DNA of 64,000 nt from positions 1 through 64,000 of the forward strand of contig JAAUYS010000197.1 in the NCBI GenBank assembly GCA_014804995.1, written 5' to 3'. The notes beneath the pieces were generated by a model. It was given only the letters and a program-made list of their open reading frames with translations. It made no database searches and was not told the origin of the DNA. This DNA comes from Clostridia bacterium (GTDB lineage Bacteria > Bacillota > Clostridia > Christensenellales > Borkfalkiaceae). The first letter of the stretch is position 1. The number at the start of each line of letters is the position of its first letter. Below are positions 7,760 to 16,195 of this stretch, piece by piece. A program made the position numbers and the translations under genes.

Positions 7760-9847
7760 TTAAAAACGGTATTTGTTGTCTTCGCCGTCGCCGTCGTCCT
7801 TCTTTTCGCCGTCTGCAGGCTTTTCTTCGGAAACGTCGGCTTGGGTTTCAAACTTCTTAAAAGGGTTATCCTGATGCTTCTCGTCCTGTTCGTCCATATA
7901 CTTCATAACTTCGGTATGGGTCTTGCCAGCCATAAGCATATCTACCTCTTCGGTGTAGATTGTCTCACGCTCTATAAGAACCCTTGCCATATTGTCAAGA
8001 ACCGAACGGTTGTCGGTAAGAAGCTTAGTTGCACGCGTGTGTGCGGTTTCTATAATGGTATGCATTTCTTCGTCGATAGCTTTCGCCGTATCGTCGGAGT
8101 ATGCGTTGTGGGTTTCCATATCCTTGCCGAGGAACACCGTCTGAGAGTTAGAGCCGTAGGTTACAAGCCCTAACTTTTCGCTCATACCCCATTCGGTAAC
8201 CATACGCTTTGCCATTTCGGTAACGCGTTCCAAGTCGTTGGAAGCACCCGTCGTAATGTCCTTAATTACAAGCTCTTCGGCTACGCGTCCGCCAAGCGCC
8301 ATACAGATAAAGTCTGTAATTTTGTTTTTAGTCATATGCGCGTCGTCGTTGTCGGGACGGGTCATCGTATAGCCTGCGGCGTTACCGCGGGGGATAATTG
8401 AAACTTCCTGCACGGGGTCGCAGTTGGGGCAAAGCTTTGCGATAATCGCGTGGCCTGCCTCGTGGTAAGCCGTAATACGCTTGTCGCTTTCGGTTACAAC
8501 CCTGCTCTTCTTCTGGGGTCCCATTAGAACCTTATTTACGCCCTCGTAAAGCTCGGTATTGCCTATAAACTTCTTATTCGCACGTGCGGCAAGAATAGCC
8601 GCCTCATTCAAAAGGTTTGCTATATCCGCACCGGAGAAGCCTGCGGTAATTCTTGCAATCGTCTTAAAGTTGACGTCGGGGGCAAGGGGCTTATTACGCG
8701 CGTGTACCTTTAATATCTGTTCCCTGCCCTTTACGTCGGGAAGGTTTACATAGATTTGTCTGTCAAATCTGCCGGGACGCATCAGCGCGGGGTCAAGAAT
8801 GTCCGCACGGTTGGTCGCCGCCATAACGATTACGCCCTCATTGGACTCAAAACCGTCCATTTGGACTAAAATCTGGTTCAAAGTCTGTTCTCTTTCGTCG
8901 TTGCCACCGCCAAGACCTGCTCCGCGGTGTCTGCCCACTGCATCGATTTCGTCTATAAAGATTATGCAGGGCTGGTTTTTCTTAGCCATATCAAATAGGT
9001 CGCGTACACGCGATGCACCTACGCCGACGTACATTTCAACGAAGTCGGAACCGGATACCGAGAAGAACGGAACGCCCGCTTCGCCTGCAACAGCCTTAGC
9101 AAACAGCGTCTTACCCGTTCCGGGAGGGCCTACAAGAAGTACGCCCTTAGGAATACGCGCCCCCAAATCCGAGAACTTTTTAGGCTGGCGCAAGAACTCA
9201 ACGACTTCGGCAAGTTCAACTTTTTCTTCCTCTGCGCCGGCTACATCGGTGAAGCGCACCTTAATATTCGTAGTAACGCGGGCTTTGGTCTTGGCGAAGC
9301 TCATCATCTTTCCGCCACCGCCCATCGACGAGCGGATTATGAGGAAGAACACCACACACACCACTACGAGCGAAAGCACCGAGAAAAGGGTTGAAACCCA
9401 GCCACCGGCGTTCGGATTGGTCATATCGACCTCAATTCCCAAGGAAGAAAGGTGGTCAACGTACTCTCTACCCTCTGCGCTATATACGGAAGGACCGTAA
9501 CAGTAGTACGCTAAGGAATACTTTTCGGTAGTAGCGTTATAGGTATAACCTCGGTATTCGTAAGCATTTACGTCTACTTTCCATATTACTATAATAGGCG
9601 CTTCATCTTTATCGTCGGTTACAACCTTACCGTCATCCTTTAATTTATATCCGTCCGGTAAAATATTATTGTCTTTTAAAGTACCGTCTTTGTTAAAATA
9701 TTGCGCATTTTCAACGTAAGAATTGAATTGCGTCGTCGTTCTTTTCTTTGCGCCCCCGTTCATTGTAGAGGTAACTATGACCGCAATGACGGCAATAACC
9801 AGCACAAGAACGATTGTACTGAATATAATTCTGCCTTTTTTACTCAA
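7760..9847 (-). CDS. ftsH: ATP-dependent zinc metalloprotease FtsH
   Basis: The 695-residue protein has two N-terminal transmembrane segments (about residues 7-27 and 152-173) flanking an extracytoplasmic domain. The AAA+ domain follows, with Walker A GPPGTGKT, Walker [12 protein letters not shown] and the second region of homology, then the protease domain with zinc motif HEAGH. The C-terminus is an acidic, Lys/Asp-rich tail. FtsH degrades membrane and regulatory proteins. The start appears to be TTG, with AAGGAG at the proper spacing and no better codon nearby. It heads the ftsH-parA-parB minus-strand run leading away from the probable origin. Confidence 0.97.
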   Translation of the reverse strand: MSKKGRIIFSTIVLVLVIAVIAVIVTSTMNGGAKKRTTTQFNSYVENAQYFNKDGTLKDNNILPDGYKLKDDGKVVTDDKDEAPIIVIWKVDVNAYEYRGYTYNATTEKYSLAYYCYGPSVYSAEGREYVDHLSSLGIEVDMTNPNAGGWVSTLFSVLSLVVVCVVFFLIIRSSMGGGGKMMSFAKTKARVTTNIKVRFTDVAGAEEEKVELAEVVEFLRQPKKFSDLGARIPKGVLLVGPPGTGKTLFAKAVAGEAGVPFFSVSGSDFVEMYVGVGASRVRDLFDMAKKNQPCIIFIDEIDAVGRHRGAGLGGGNDEREQTLNQILVQMDGFESNEGVIVMAATNRADILDPALMRPGRFDRQIYVNLPDVKGREQILKVHARNKPLAPDVNFKTIARITAGFSGADIANLLNEAAILAARANKKFIGNTELYEGVNKVLMGPQKKSRVVTESDKRITAYHEAGHAIIAKLCPNCDPVQEVSIIPRGNAAGYTMTRPDNDDAHMTKNKITDFICMALGGRVAEELVIKDITTGASNDLERVTEMAKRMVTEWGMSEKLGLVTYGSNSQTVFLGKDMETHNAYSDDTAKAIDEEMHTIIETAHTRATKLLTDNRSVLDNMARVLIERETIYTEEVDMLMAGKTHTEVMKYMDEQDEKHQDNPFKKFETQADVSEEKPADGEKKDDGDGEDNKYRF

Positions 9848-9878
9848 AATATTGCTCCTTATTAAGTAAACTGAAATT

Positions 9879-9908
9879 ATTATAACAGATAGAGTAGCAC
9901 TTTTGCAA
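9879..9908 (-). promoter_or_regulatory. sigma-A promoter of ftsH
   Basis: On the minus strand TTGCAA, an 18-bp spacer and TATAAT lie about 30 bp upstream of the TTG start codon of ftsH. Confidence 0.55.
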
Positions 9909-10047
9909 GCATTTGCCCGTTAAAAGTTTAATATATCACCTATTTTTTACCTGTTTATCACTGTAAAACAAGTTGAGAATTTTGCCACAATATTGCTAAA
10001 ATTTGCAAAAAATTGCTATGCGCTATGCGGTTTTTTGCAATAAAAAA

Positions 10048-10063
10048 TGTTTCCCGTGAAACT
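10048..10063. promoter_or_regulatory. parS-like site 1 in the origin region
   Basis: TGTTTCCCGTGAAACT differs at two positions from the Firmicutes parS consensus. It repeats the first 15 bases of the site between ftsH and parA, which supports a real binding motif in this organism. Confidence 0.65.
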
Positions 10064-10090
10064 TACAACCAAATTTTTTTACTATTTTTG

Positions 10091-10106
10091 TGTTTCACGT
10101 GGAACG
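10091..10106. promoter_or_regulatory. parS-like site 2 in the origin region
   Basis: TGTTTCACGTGGAACG matches the consensus parS core with two differences in the right half. It lies 28 bases after the first site and directly before the cluster of DnaA boxes. Confidence 0.65.
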
Positions 10107-10119
10107 TATAACGCTCAAA

Positions 10120-10345
10120 ATTTACCAATTGTGGATAAATCTTGAATTTTGTGGGTAATTTTAGCCATTTTTTCTTAAAATCGCTCTAAACGTGTGGATA
10201 ATCAGTCAAGGTTTTTCTCAAAAAATTCGATATATCCCCCATTTAAAGGTATTTTGTGCATTTTTTGTGGATAAAATGCGCCTTTTAAGCCGTTTTGCGC
10301 CAAATTTGAGTGTGGATAAAGCTTTCTCTTGTGGAAAAAATCGGT
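10120..10345. other. probable chromosomal replication origin (oriC): DnaA-box cluster
   Basis: Four perfect DnaA boxes TGTGGATAA occur in the same orientation at 10130, 10193, 10266 and 10311. Near-matches TGTGGGTAA (10150) and TGTGGAAAA (10330) lie between and after them. The surrounding 600 bp has no gene, is very AT-rich and carries two parS-like sites. Flanking genes (parAB, ftsH, yyaC, rsmG, dnaN, rpmH, rnpA) are typical origin neighbours. An AT-rich tract after the boxes (10380-10430) could be the unwinding element. dnaA is not adjacent. Confidence 0.85.
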
Positions 10346-10456
10346 GAAGATTGCCGTTTTCAGCCTGTGAGAGCGAATTTTTAAGGTAACTTATTATTTT
10401 TTTAAGGGATATTATAATTTATATAAGTTTAGTCAATAACTTCTTTGAGGTTAAAA

Positions 10457-11041
10457 ATGGATTATTCTTTCAATTTATATAACGCGCTTGCGCCTCAGGG
10501 AATTTGCCTGACTTTAAAGAGGCTTTTAGAAAAATCTTCTCTGACGCCGGTAATTTTGTGTATCGGAAGCGATTTATCTGTGGGCGACAGCTTAGGCCCC
10601 GTTACAGGAACTTTATTAAAGGAACAGCTTTCCGGTCTTAACTGTTACGTTTACGGAACGCTTTCAAAGCCCATTACCGCCCACGAAGTAAAATATATGA
10701 ACGAATTTCTTCGCGCCACACATCCTGAGCATCCGATTGTCGCAATTGACGCCGCGGTCGGTCTTGCAGGCGATATTGGACTTATTAAGCTTGCGCCTAA
10801 GGGAATTAAGCCCGGTAGCGGGGCAAATAAAAAGTTAGCGCTGGTCGGAGACGCCTCAATTATGGGCATCGTAGCCGAACATTCTATGTTCAACTATTCG
10901 CTTTTTTCGGCAACCCGCTTAAATATTATATACAAAATGGCTAAGATTATTGCCGAGGGCGTATCTTCTTTTATAATTGAGAGCCTGCAAAAGGGCAGTT
11001 GGGAAGAAAAGGTCAACGTCTTTGAAAGAAAATCGGGTTAA
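10457..11041 (+). CDS. yyaC: Sporulation protein YyaC (DUF1256 family)
   Basis: The 194-residue protein belongs to the DUF1256 family, shown by ILCIGSDLSVGDSLGPVTG near residue 33 and AIDAAVGLAGDIG near residue 100. The fold is related to germination protease and hydrogenase-maturation protease; the precise role in sporulation is unknown. In Bacillus subtilis yyaC also lies near parB and the origin. I place the start at the ATG preceded by TTTGAGG rather than at the upstream TTG of the longer open frame. Confidence 0.88.
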   Translation: MDYSFNLYNALAPQGICLTLKRLLEKSSLTPVILCIGSDLSVGDSLGPVTGTLLKEQLSGLNCYVYGTLSKPITAHEVKYMNEFLRATHPEHPIVAIDAAVGLAGDIGLIKLAPKGIKPGSGANKKLALVGDASIMGIVAEHSMFNYSLFSATRLNIIYKMAKIIAEGVSSFIIESLQKGSWEEKVNVFERKSG

Positions 11042-11318
11042 TGTAACCTTTAAGAACCTTTACGAATACAATGTAGTGATGGCAACTAACGGCACTACGT
11101 TTCACACCGCCGACGGCGGTTTTATTATTCACGAACCGAGAAGCTGGGAGGAGGAGCAAAACGACAGCGGTCAATGCTCCAACTCCGGACGAAACGGCAT
11201 TTTCAGCACGAGTGATTTATTTCTTTTTCTTATTTTATACCTTCTTGCTCCGCCAAACTCCACGGCGGAAAGAGTTACCTGCCCGAAAGAGAATACCGGC
11301 ACTCCCGAAAGTACATAA
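11019..11318 (+). CDS. small hypothetical protein overlapping the end of yyaC
   Basis: An open frame runs on from inside the 3' end of yyaC. A TTG start at 11019 after AAAAGG, or an ATG at 11079, would give about 99 or 79 residues. The protein would have a polar N-terminal half (WEEEQNDSGQ), a short hydrophobic helix (DLFLFLILYLLA) near the middle-to-end and a polar tail. The motif FSTSDLFLFLILYLL recalls small Clostridia membrane or spore proteins, but I do not recognise a family. It could be spurious; the position and hydrophobic segment make a coupled sporulation-related gene possible. Confidence 0.38.
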   Translation, partial: SLKENRVNVTFKNLYEYNVVMATNGTTFHTADGGFIIHEPRSWEEEQNDSGQCSNSGRNGIFSTSDLFLFLILYLLAPPNSTAERVTCPKENTGTPEST

Positions 11319-11321
11319 AAT

Positions 11322-11356
11322 GCGCCCGCCCCAACTGGGGCGAGCGCTAACTTTTT
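11322..11356. terminator. terminator hairpin after yyaC
   Basis: GCGCCCGCCCC and GGGGCGAGCGC pair with one mismatch around loop AACT, followed shortly by CTTTTT. It lies between the convergent yyaC region and the SLOG gene. Confidence 0.6.
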
Positions 11357-11370
11357 AAGCCTTTTATCTC

Positions 11371-11823
11371 CTATAATTCTATTATGTTCACGTCTTTACT
11401 TTTTGCGTAATTTACGGTGTATGAAGTACCGCCTTTTTTCCTTCTTTGGTAGCTTATTAAAACATCGCAATTGTCTACTAAAAATCTGTCCCTCACGAAC
11501 ATACAACCGTCGTAATATTCTTCGGAAAGAGTGATAATTTTATCGCATTTTTCTATCGCTCTTCTGTATCTTTCTCTGGTTTTTTCGGGGTATTTTTCCT
11601 CTTGGTTTCGGCAGGGAACAACGGCAATAAGCTCAATATTTTTATTGTCTTTTTTTAAGTTCAAAACACTCTCTGCACAGGTCAAATCGAAGCCCATCGC
11701 CATACCGCAAAAAAAGGTTTTCGTACCGCCTGAAACAAGGTTAAAAATCACCTTATCCAAGAGGTTATAATCGAAGTCTTTTTGCAAAATTCTATGCCCT
11801 GTAAAGGCGCATTTTTCGTACAT
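11371..11823 (-). CDS. SLOG-family (YpsA/DUF1273-like) protein
   Basis: The 150-residue protein has the TGHR motif at residues 9-12, a GMAMGFDLTCAE glycine-rich nucleotide-binding segment, and the pattern of YpsA/DUF1273 members of the SLOG superfamily. SLOG domains bind nucleotides or nucleotide-sugar derivatives, and YpsA of Bacillus influences cell division and oxidative stress resistance. The substrate here is unknown. It lies downstream of rsmG on the same strand with an 82-bp gap that shows no strong promoter. Confidence 0.82.
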   Translation of the reverse strand: MYEKCAFTGHRILQKDFDYNLLDKVIFNLVSGGTKTFFCGMAMGFDLTCAESVLNLKKDNKNIELIAVVPCRNQEEKYPEKTRERYRRAIEKCDKIITLSEEYYDGCMFVRDRFLVDNCDVLISYQRRKKGGTSYTVNYAKSKDVNIIEL

Positions 11824-11905
11824 TTTTTTGCTTCCTTTAAATTTCTTGCGCCACCGTATTTTTTTGGTAAAAAATCTATGCGCCGCCTACTTTTTTACTT
11901 CTCTT

Positions 11906-12583
11906 TTAAAGCGGTTTTTTTCTTTCCAAACCTCGTCCACGGGGATATTTTTCGGGGGTAGATTTTACCTTTTTTATCACCACTGCACAGCGCTTTCCAA
12001 GTCCTTCAAAAAGCTCGTAATTTACGACTTTTTCTATCTCTCCGCCGAGTATTTTTACGGCGTTTTCAGCCTCTTTGATTTCTTCTTCCGCGTCACCTTT
12101 ATAGGCTATAAATTTACCGCCTTCTTTAACGAACGGAAGGCAGTATTCGGCAAGCGTATTCAGCCTTGCGACTGCCCTTGCAGTTACTACGTCAAAGCGT
12201 TCCCTTAAATTTTTATCCCTGGCCCCGTCCTCTGCGCGGATATTCAAAACTTGTACACATTTTAAGCCGAGCTTGTCCACAGCAGTTTTTAGAAATTCAC
12301 ACTTTTTACCGGTGCTTTCAACAAGCGTAAAATGCAAATCGTCCCTTATAATTTTCAACGGTATGGAGGGAAATCCTCCGCCGGAACCTATCTCTATGAC
12401 TTTTGCGTCTTTTTCAAACAGATTTTCAGGAAAAATGCTGTCGTAAAAGTGCTTTATATACACTTCTTTTTCGTCGCAAATTGCCGTTAAATTGTATTTT
12501 TGGTTGAAATTCAATAACAGCTCTTTAAAGCTTTCAAACTTCTCTTTATAAATTTCAAAATACGGGGAAATTTCTTTATACAT
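11906..12583 (-). CDS. rsmG: 16S rRNA (guanine(527)-N7)-methyltransferase RsmG
   Basis: The product is about 225 residues from the ATG at 12583 and has the GidB fold. The SAM motif is VIEIGSGGGFPSIPLKI near residue 63, with YNLTAI upstream and the VTARAVARLNTLAEYCLPF motif near residue 125. It methylates G527 of 16S rRNA. A longer frame from TTG at 12637 exists, but its extra residues do not match the family. rsmG is a usual origin-region gene; here it is not linked to mnmG. Confidence 0.94.
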   Translation of the reverse strand: MYKEISPYFEIYKEKFESFKELLLNFNQKYNLTAICDEKEVYIKHFYDSIFPENLFEKDAKVIEIGSGGGFPSIPLKIIRDDLHFTLVESTGKKCEFLKTAVDKLGLKCVQVLNIRAEDGARDKNLRERFDVVTARAVARLNTLAEYCLPFVKEGGKFIAYKGDAEEEIKEAENAVKILGGEIEKVVNYELFEGLGKRCAVVIKKVKSTPEKYPRGRGLERKKPL

Positions 12584-12649
12584 ACAAAAAGTATAACAAA
12601 AGTTTTCCACTTTTTCAACCGTTTGAGTTTTCAACAATTAACAATTTTC

Positions 12650-12782
12650 TGTGGATACTTAAATACTTTTTACAAACGTTTATTTTACAGCCGTTTTTTA
12701 TAATTGACGGCTTTTTTTATTTATCCCCATATCAACAAACGGCTAACAATTTTTTCCACCGAAAAATTGACCTTTTTCCACA
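12650..12782 (+). promoter_or_regulatory. DnaA-box-like sites and a terminator-like hairpin upstream of dnaN
   Basis: TGTGGATAC (12650), TTATCCCCA (12721) and TTTTCCACA (12774) each resemble DnaA boxes with one or two changes. Between them AGCCGT and ACGGCT form a small hairpin followed by seven T on the plus strand (12689-12719). The hairpin would terminate plus-strand transcription, yet no plus-strand gene lies just upstream. Confidence 0.45.
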
Positions 12783-12803
12783 TATATAACCGCCCTTTTT
12801 CTG

Positions 12804-12832
12804 TTGCTTTTTTACTGTTTTTTTGTTATTAT
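12804..12832 (+). promoter_or_regulatory. sigma-A promoter of dnaN
   Basis: TTGCTT, a 17-bp spacer and TATTAT lie about 110 bp upstream of dnaN, after the terminator-like hairpin. Confidence 0.5.
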
Positions 12833-12943
12833 ATTAATGAAATTACTCTGAACGGGCGGTTTATACACATTTCCACCGTTCCTACTATTATAATTACTTT
12901 ATAATTCTTATTAATAAATTAATAAAACTTACGGAGAAAACAG

Positions 12944-14047
12944 ATGAAGTGTGTTTGTGAAGGTATCGATTTATCAGACGCGGTGTTAAAGGTAGTTAAA
13001 GCTTGTTCTTCAAAGACTACAGTACCCGTTTTAGAATGTATTAAGCTTTCTGCTAAGAACGACGGAGTTACGCTTTCTGCAACAGACGGTGAAATTTCAA
13101 TTATTAAGTCAATAAAAGCGGAAGTTTACGAAGAAGGAGAAGTTTGCGTTCCCGGTAAATACTTTGCAGACTTTATAAAGAAGCTTGAAGGCGTTCAGAT
13201 TTCCCTCTCTTCCGAAGGGAAGAGAATGGAAATAGGTTACGCGGACAGCCAAACTACGATGCAGGTGCTTTCCGCAGACGACTTTCCCAGAATTGATTTA
13301 AACATAAACGAAAATTCTTTTATACTTAAAACTTCTGATTTGAAAGATTTTATACGTTCTACGTCGTTTTGCTGTGCTTCAGACGATTCCAGACCTATTT
13401 TAAAGGGCTGTCAGTTCGTTATAAACGGTAACGACTTGTGTGTAACTTCGCTTGACGGTTTCCGTCTTGCAACCGTTAAGGGCAAAGTTGTGTCCGCTAC
13501 CGGCAATATGGAGATTATCTGCCCTGCAAGAACCTTGAATGAAATTGAAAAAATGATACCCGACGGCGAAGGTGATACAGAAATATTCGTTCAGCGCGGT
13601 ATGATTTTAGTTGCCTGTGACAATACGGTGTTGACTTCCAGATTATACGGCGGGGATTTCATTAAAAAGGAAAATATTATACCCAAAAACTTTATAACGG
13701 AAGTAACCGTTGAAAAGGAACTTTTAAAAGCAAGTATCGAAAGGGCAGCAATCCTCGTAAGAAACGATAAAAACAGTCTTATTATCTTCGATATTAACGG
13801 CGATAAGATAGAAATTTCTTCAGCTTCCGAAATAGGAAACGTGCAGGAGCCTGTTAAAGCTCAGGTTGAAGGAAAAGACGTCAAAATTGCAATGAACTCT
13901 AAGTTTATAATAGACGCAGTAAACGCCTTGCAGGAAGAAAAGATAACCTTATCTTTCAACAACCATATACAGCCGTTCATATGCCAGAACGCTGAAAATA
14001 AGGACAAGCTGTACCTTATTTTGCCCGTAAGAACGAGTTCTAACTGA
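12944..14047 (+). CDS. dnaN: DNA polymerase III sliding clamp, beta subunit
   Basis: The 367-residue protein has the three-domain clamp architecture. Recognisable pieces are KTTVPVLECIKLSA, the RPILKGCQF region at the start of domain 2, DGFRLA, and the C-terminal LILPVRTSSN motif of the family. It forms the ring that tethers polymerase to DNA. CGGAGAAAA precedes the start. In most Firmicutes dnaA is directly upstream; here the upstream gene is rsmG on the other strand, so dnaN has its own promoter. Confidence 0.97.
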   Translation: MKCVCEGIDLSDAVLKVVKACSSKTTVPVLECIKLSAKNDGVTLSATDGEISIIKSIKAEVYEEGEVCVPGKYFADFIKKLEGVQISLSSEGKRMEIGYADSQTTMQVLSADDFPRIDLNINENSFILKTSDLKDFIRSTSFCCASDDSRPILKGCQFVINGNDLCVTSLDGFRLATVKGKVVSATGNMEIICPARTLNEIEKMIPDGEGDTEIFVQRGMILVACDNTVLTSRLYGGDFIKKENIIPKNFITEVTVEKELLKASIERAAILVRNDKNSLIIFDINGDKIEISSASEIGNVQEPVKAQVEGKDVKIAMNSKFIIDAVNALQEEKITLSFNNHIQPFICQNAENKDKLYLILPVRTSSN

Positions 14048-14076
14048 CAAAAAAAGAGTAAAACGGCCGTAAAAGG

Positions 14077-14096
14077 CTTTCTATATATAGAAAGCG
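14077..14096. repeat. palindrome after dnaN
   Basis: GCTTTCTATATATAGAAAGC is a perfect 20-bp palindrome between dnaN and the rpmH promoter. No T run follows, so it is a weak terminator candidate or a protein site. Confidence 0.4.
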
Positions 14097-14111
14097 CGCG
14101 GGCGAAAACGC

Positions 14112-14141
14112 TTGACTTAAAACTTTATTTAATTATATAAT
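14112..14141 (+). promoter_or_regulatory. sigma-A promoter of rpmH
   Basis: TTGACT, an 18-bp spacer and TATAAT lie 50 bp upstream of rpmH, consistent with a strong ribosomal-protein promoter. Confidence 0.75.
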
Positions 14142-14190
14142 AGTTAAGATTTTAAAAAATAAGCAAAAGTTTACTATAAAGAGGTAATTT

Positions 14191-14325
14191 ATGAAAAGAA
14201 CGTACCAGCCTAAGAAAAGACAGAGAAGCAAAGTTCACGGATTCAGAAAGAGAATGGCTTCCACGGCAGGAAGAAAGGTATTAAAGAGAAGAAGAAACAA
14301 GGGCAGAAAAAAACTTTCGGCTTAA
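14191..14325 (+). CDS. rpmH: 50S ribosomal protein L34
   Basis: This 44-residue gene is too short for the supplied track. The protein starts [18 protein letters not shown] and continues [20 protein letters not shown], the invariant L34 pattern. AGAGG lies upstream of the ATG. It is followed three bases later by rnpA, as in almost all bacteria. Confidence 0.98.
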   Translation: MKRTYQPKKRQRSKVHGFRKRMASTAGRKVLKRRRNKGRKKLSA

Positions 14326-14328
14326 CGC

Positions 14329-14658
14329 GTGAAATACCTTAGAATTAAGAAAAACGTCGATTTTCAAAAACTGTTCAACAAGGGGAAAAAGGTGTTTTCC
14401 CCTAATATTACGTTATTGTATTTTCCTTCGGACAAGCTTTCTATGGGCGTTGCCGTGTCCAAAAAGCACGGTAAAGCGGTAAAAAGGAACAGAATTAAAA
14501 GGCTTTTGCGCTCTGCATTCGCAAATAATTGCGACATTTTGGAAAAACCTTATTCTTTTATACTCGTGCCTAAGGTTGCCGAAGAATATTCCTATAACGC
14601 CTTTGAAAAGAGCCTGAAAATTTGCTTTAAGAAGGTCAACGGATGCAGGGAAGGCTGA
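14329..14658 (+). CDS. rnpA: Ribonuclease P protein component
   Basis: The 109-residue protein starts at GTG. It shows the RnpA fold: an N-terminal FQKLFNKGKKV segment and the RNR-type motif KHGKAVKRNRIKRLLR around residue 46. It is the basic protein partner of RNase P RNA in 5' maturation of tRNA. It overlaps the start of yidD by 16 bases, suggesting translational coupling. Confidence 0.95.
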   Translation: MKYLRIKKNVDFQKLFNKGKKVFSPNITLLYFPSDKLSMGVAVSKKHGKAVKRNRIKRLLRSAFANNCDILEKPYSFILVPKVAEEYSYNAFEKSLKICFKKVNGCREG

Positions 14659-14933
14659 AAAAGTTTTTCAAAAAACTTCGGCGCAAAGTGTTTAAACCCT
14701 ATTTTAAAGCCCTGTTTATGCGCCTTATAGTTTTCTACCAAAGGCGCTTTTCAAAACACACCTGTCTGTATGAGCCGACTTGTTCAGAATATATGAAAAG
14801 GTCTATAAACAACAAGGGCGTAATACTAGGTATTTTATTGGGAACCTGGCGTATTTTAAGGTGCAACCCCCTATCAAAAGGCGGTTACGACCCCGCAAAA
14901 GAAAAATACTTCCGGTATAAGTGGGTCATCTGA
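14643..14933 (+). CDS. yidD: Membrane protein insertion efficiency factor YidD
   Basis: The 96-residue protein contains the family signature YQRRFSKHTCLYEPTCSEY followed by LGTWRILRCNPLSKGGYDP. YidD assists YidC-dependent membrane insertion. The N-terminal 20 residues are strongly basic. It lies between rnpA and yidC in the conserved order. Confidence 0.95.
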   Translation: MQGRLKKFFKKLRRKVFKPYFKALFMRLIVFYQRRFSKHTCLYEPTCSEYMKRSINNKGVILGILLGTWRILRCNPLSKGGYDPAKEKYFRYKWVI

Positions 14934-14965
14934 CCTTTTTACGTTTTTTAAACGGAAATTTTTTT

Positions 14966-16195
14966 ATGAATTTATTAAATTTACTTACAACTTCTGCCAA
15001 CAATTACACCGTTGGCGTAACGCCCGTAAACGCGGGTGAATTGAGCGGTATCGGCTGGGTTATCGGCTGGATTTTCGACTTATTTTCGAATTTCTACGGT
15101 GCGGTTGCCCTGGGCGTTATCGTCTTTACCATTGCGCTTAAAACGCTGGTTCTGCCCCTTGATATTTATTCCAGGGTAAAGACCAAAAAGCAGTCGCTTT
15201 TGATGGAAAGAATGCGTCCGCAGATGGAAAAACTGCAAAAACAGTACGCAAACGACAAGAATATGTACCAGCAGAAGGTTATGGAACTGCAAAAAGCCAA
15301 CGGGTACAACCCTCTTGGGGCTTGTCTTCCTATGATTGTATCGCTGGTAATCTTTATGATTATCCTGACGTCGTTCAATAACTATTCAAACTACGCGGTT
15401 TTGAGAGATTACAGCGAAATGGCAAAGGCGTATAACGACAGCGTTGCCGTTTACGTTATGGAAAACGAAGAAGATACCGATATTTCCCACTTCTTAATTA
15501 AGTCTGACGAAGGGGAGGGCTATAAAGTTTACTTCGACAAATTTGCAGAATACAGGGCAAATGACGAGGGCTTTAACAAGGAAGAATTTTTGGCAAAAGA
15601 CTCTCACGACCAGTGGGAAGTAGTTAGCAGTTTCATTGAAGTAAACGCCCGCAAGTCTTCTGCGGAGTGGTACAGAAGTAACAGCGACGGTATACATTTC
15701 GGTTGGATAGGCAACCTGTGGTATCCCGATTCTATGCTCAACAAAGAAGTACCGGCATACGATAAATTCTCCTCGGCAACGACGCGTGCAAACGTTACCG
15801 TTAGCCAGGTAGAATACGACAAAGTAACTTACGATTTATCTGTTGAAAAGGACACTTATAACGGATATTTCGTTCTCATAGTGCTGTCAATAGGGCTTAT
15901 GTTCTTACAGCAGTTTATTATGATGAAGTCGCAAAAGGCGGCAAACGAACTCTCTTCCGTAGACGGAAGCGCGGCAAAGACCAACAAGTGGATGATGATT
16001 ATAATGCCCATTATCTTCGGTCTGTTCTCGTTTATGTACAGCGCGGCGTTCTCTGTCTATATGATAACGAACACCCTCTACGGACTTATTTCTATGCTGA
16101 TTGTAAACAAAGTGGTTACCGTTCGTTTTGCCAACAAAGAAATAAAGACGGCGTCTTCAAACAGACCGTCTAACAGAGCAAAGAGGTTAAAGTAA
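14966..16195 (+). CDS. yidC: Membrane protein insertase YidC/Oxa1
   Basis: About 409 residues from the ATG at 14966. A GTG at 14921 would add 15 residues overlapping yidD, but these do not look like family sequence. Features are a first membrane helix (YGAVALGVIVFTIALKTLVL), the cytoplasmic helical hairpin with RVKTKKQSLLMERMRPQMEKLQKQY, a second membrane helix, a long external region of about 130 residues, and two C-terminal membrane segments. It inserts and folds membrane proteins; in spore-formers one YidC paralogue (SpoIIIJ) acts in engulfment. The stop TAA overlaps the jag start as TAATG. Confidence 0.95.
   Translation: MNLLNLLTTSANNYTVGVTPVNAGELSGIGWVIGWIFDLFSNFYGAVALGVIVFTIALKTLVLPLDIYSRVKTKKQSLLMERMRPQMEKLQKQYANDKNMYQQKVMELQKANGYNPLGACLPMIVSLVIFMIILTSFNNYSNYAVLRDYSEMAKAYNDSVAVYVMENEEDTDISHFLIKSDEGEGYKVYFDKFAEYRANDEGFNKEEFLAKDSHDQWEVVSSFIEVNARKSSAEWYRSNSDGIHFGWIGNLWYPDSMLNKEVPAYDKFSSATTRANVTVSQVEYDKVTYDLSVEKDTYNGYFVLIVLSIGLMFLQQFIMMKSQKAANELSSVDGSAAKTNKWMMIIMPIIFGLFSFMYSAAFSVYMITNTLYGLISMLIVNKVVTVRFANKEIKTASSNRPSNRAKRLK

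Noticed and set aside
8799-9500. 233-residue plus-strand frame
   Set aside because: Fully antisense to ftsH; serine/proline-rich shadow translation with no family likeness.
12704-12904. 66-residue frame upstream of dnaN
   Set aside because: Starts within a terminator-like hairpin, overlaps the dnaN promoter and has no ribosome site.
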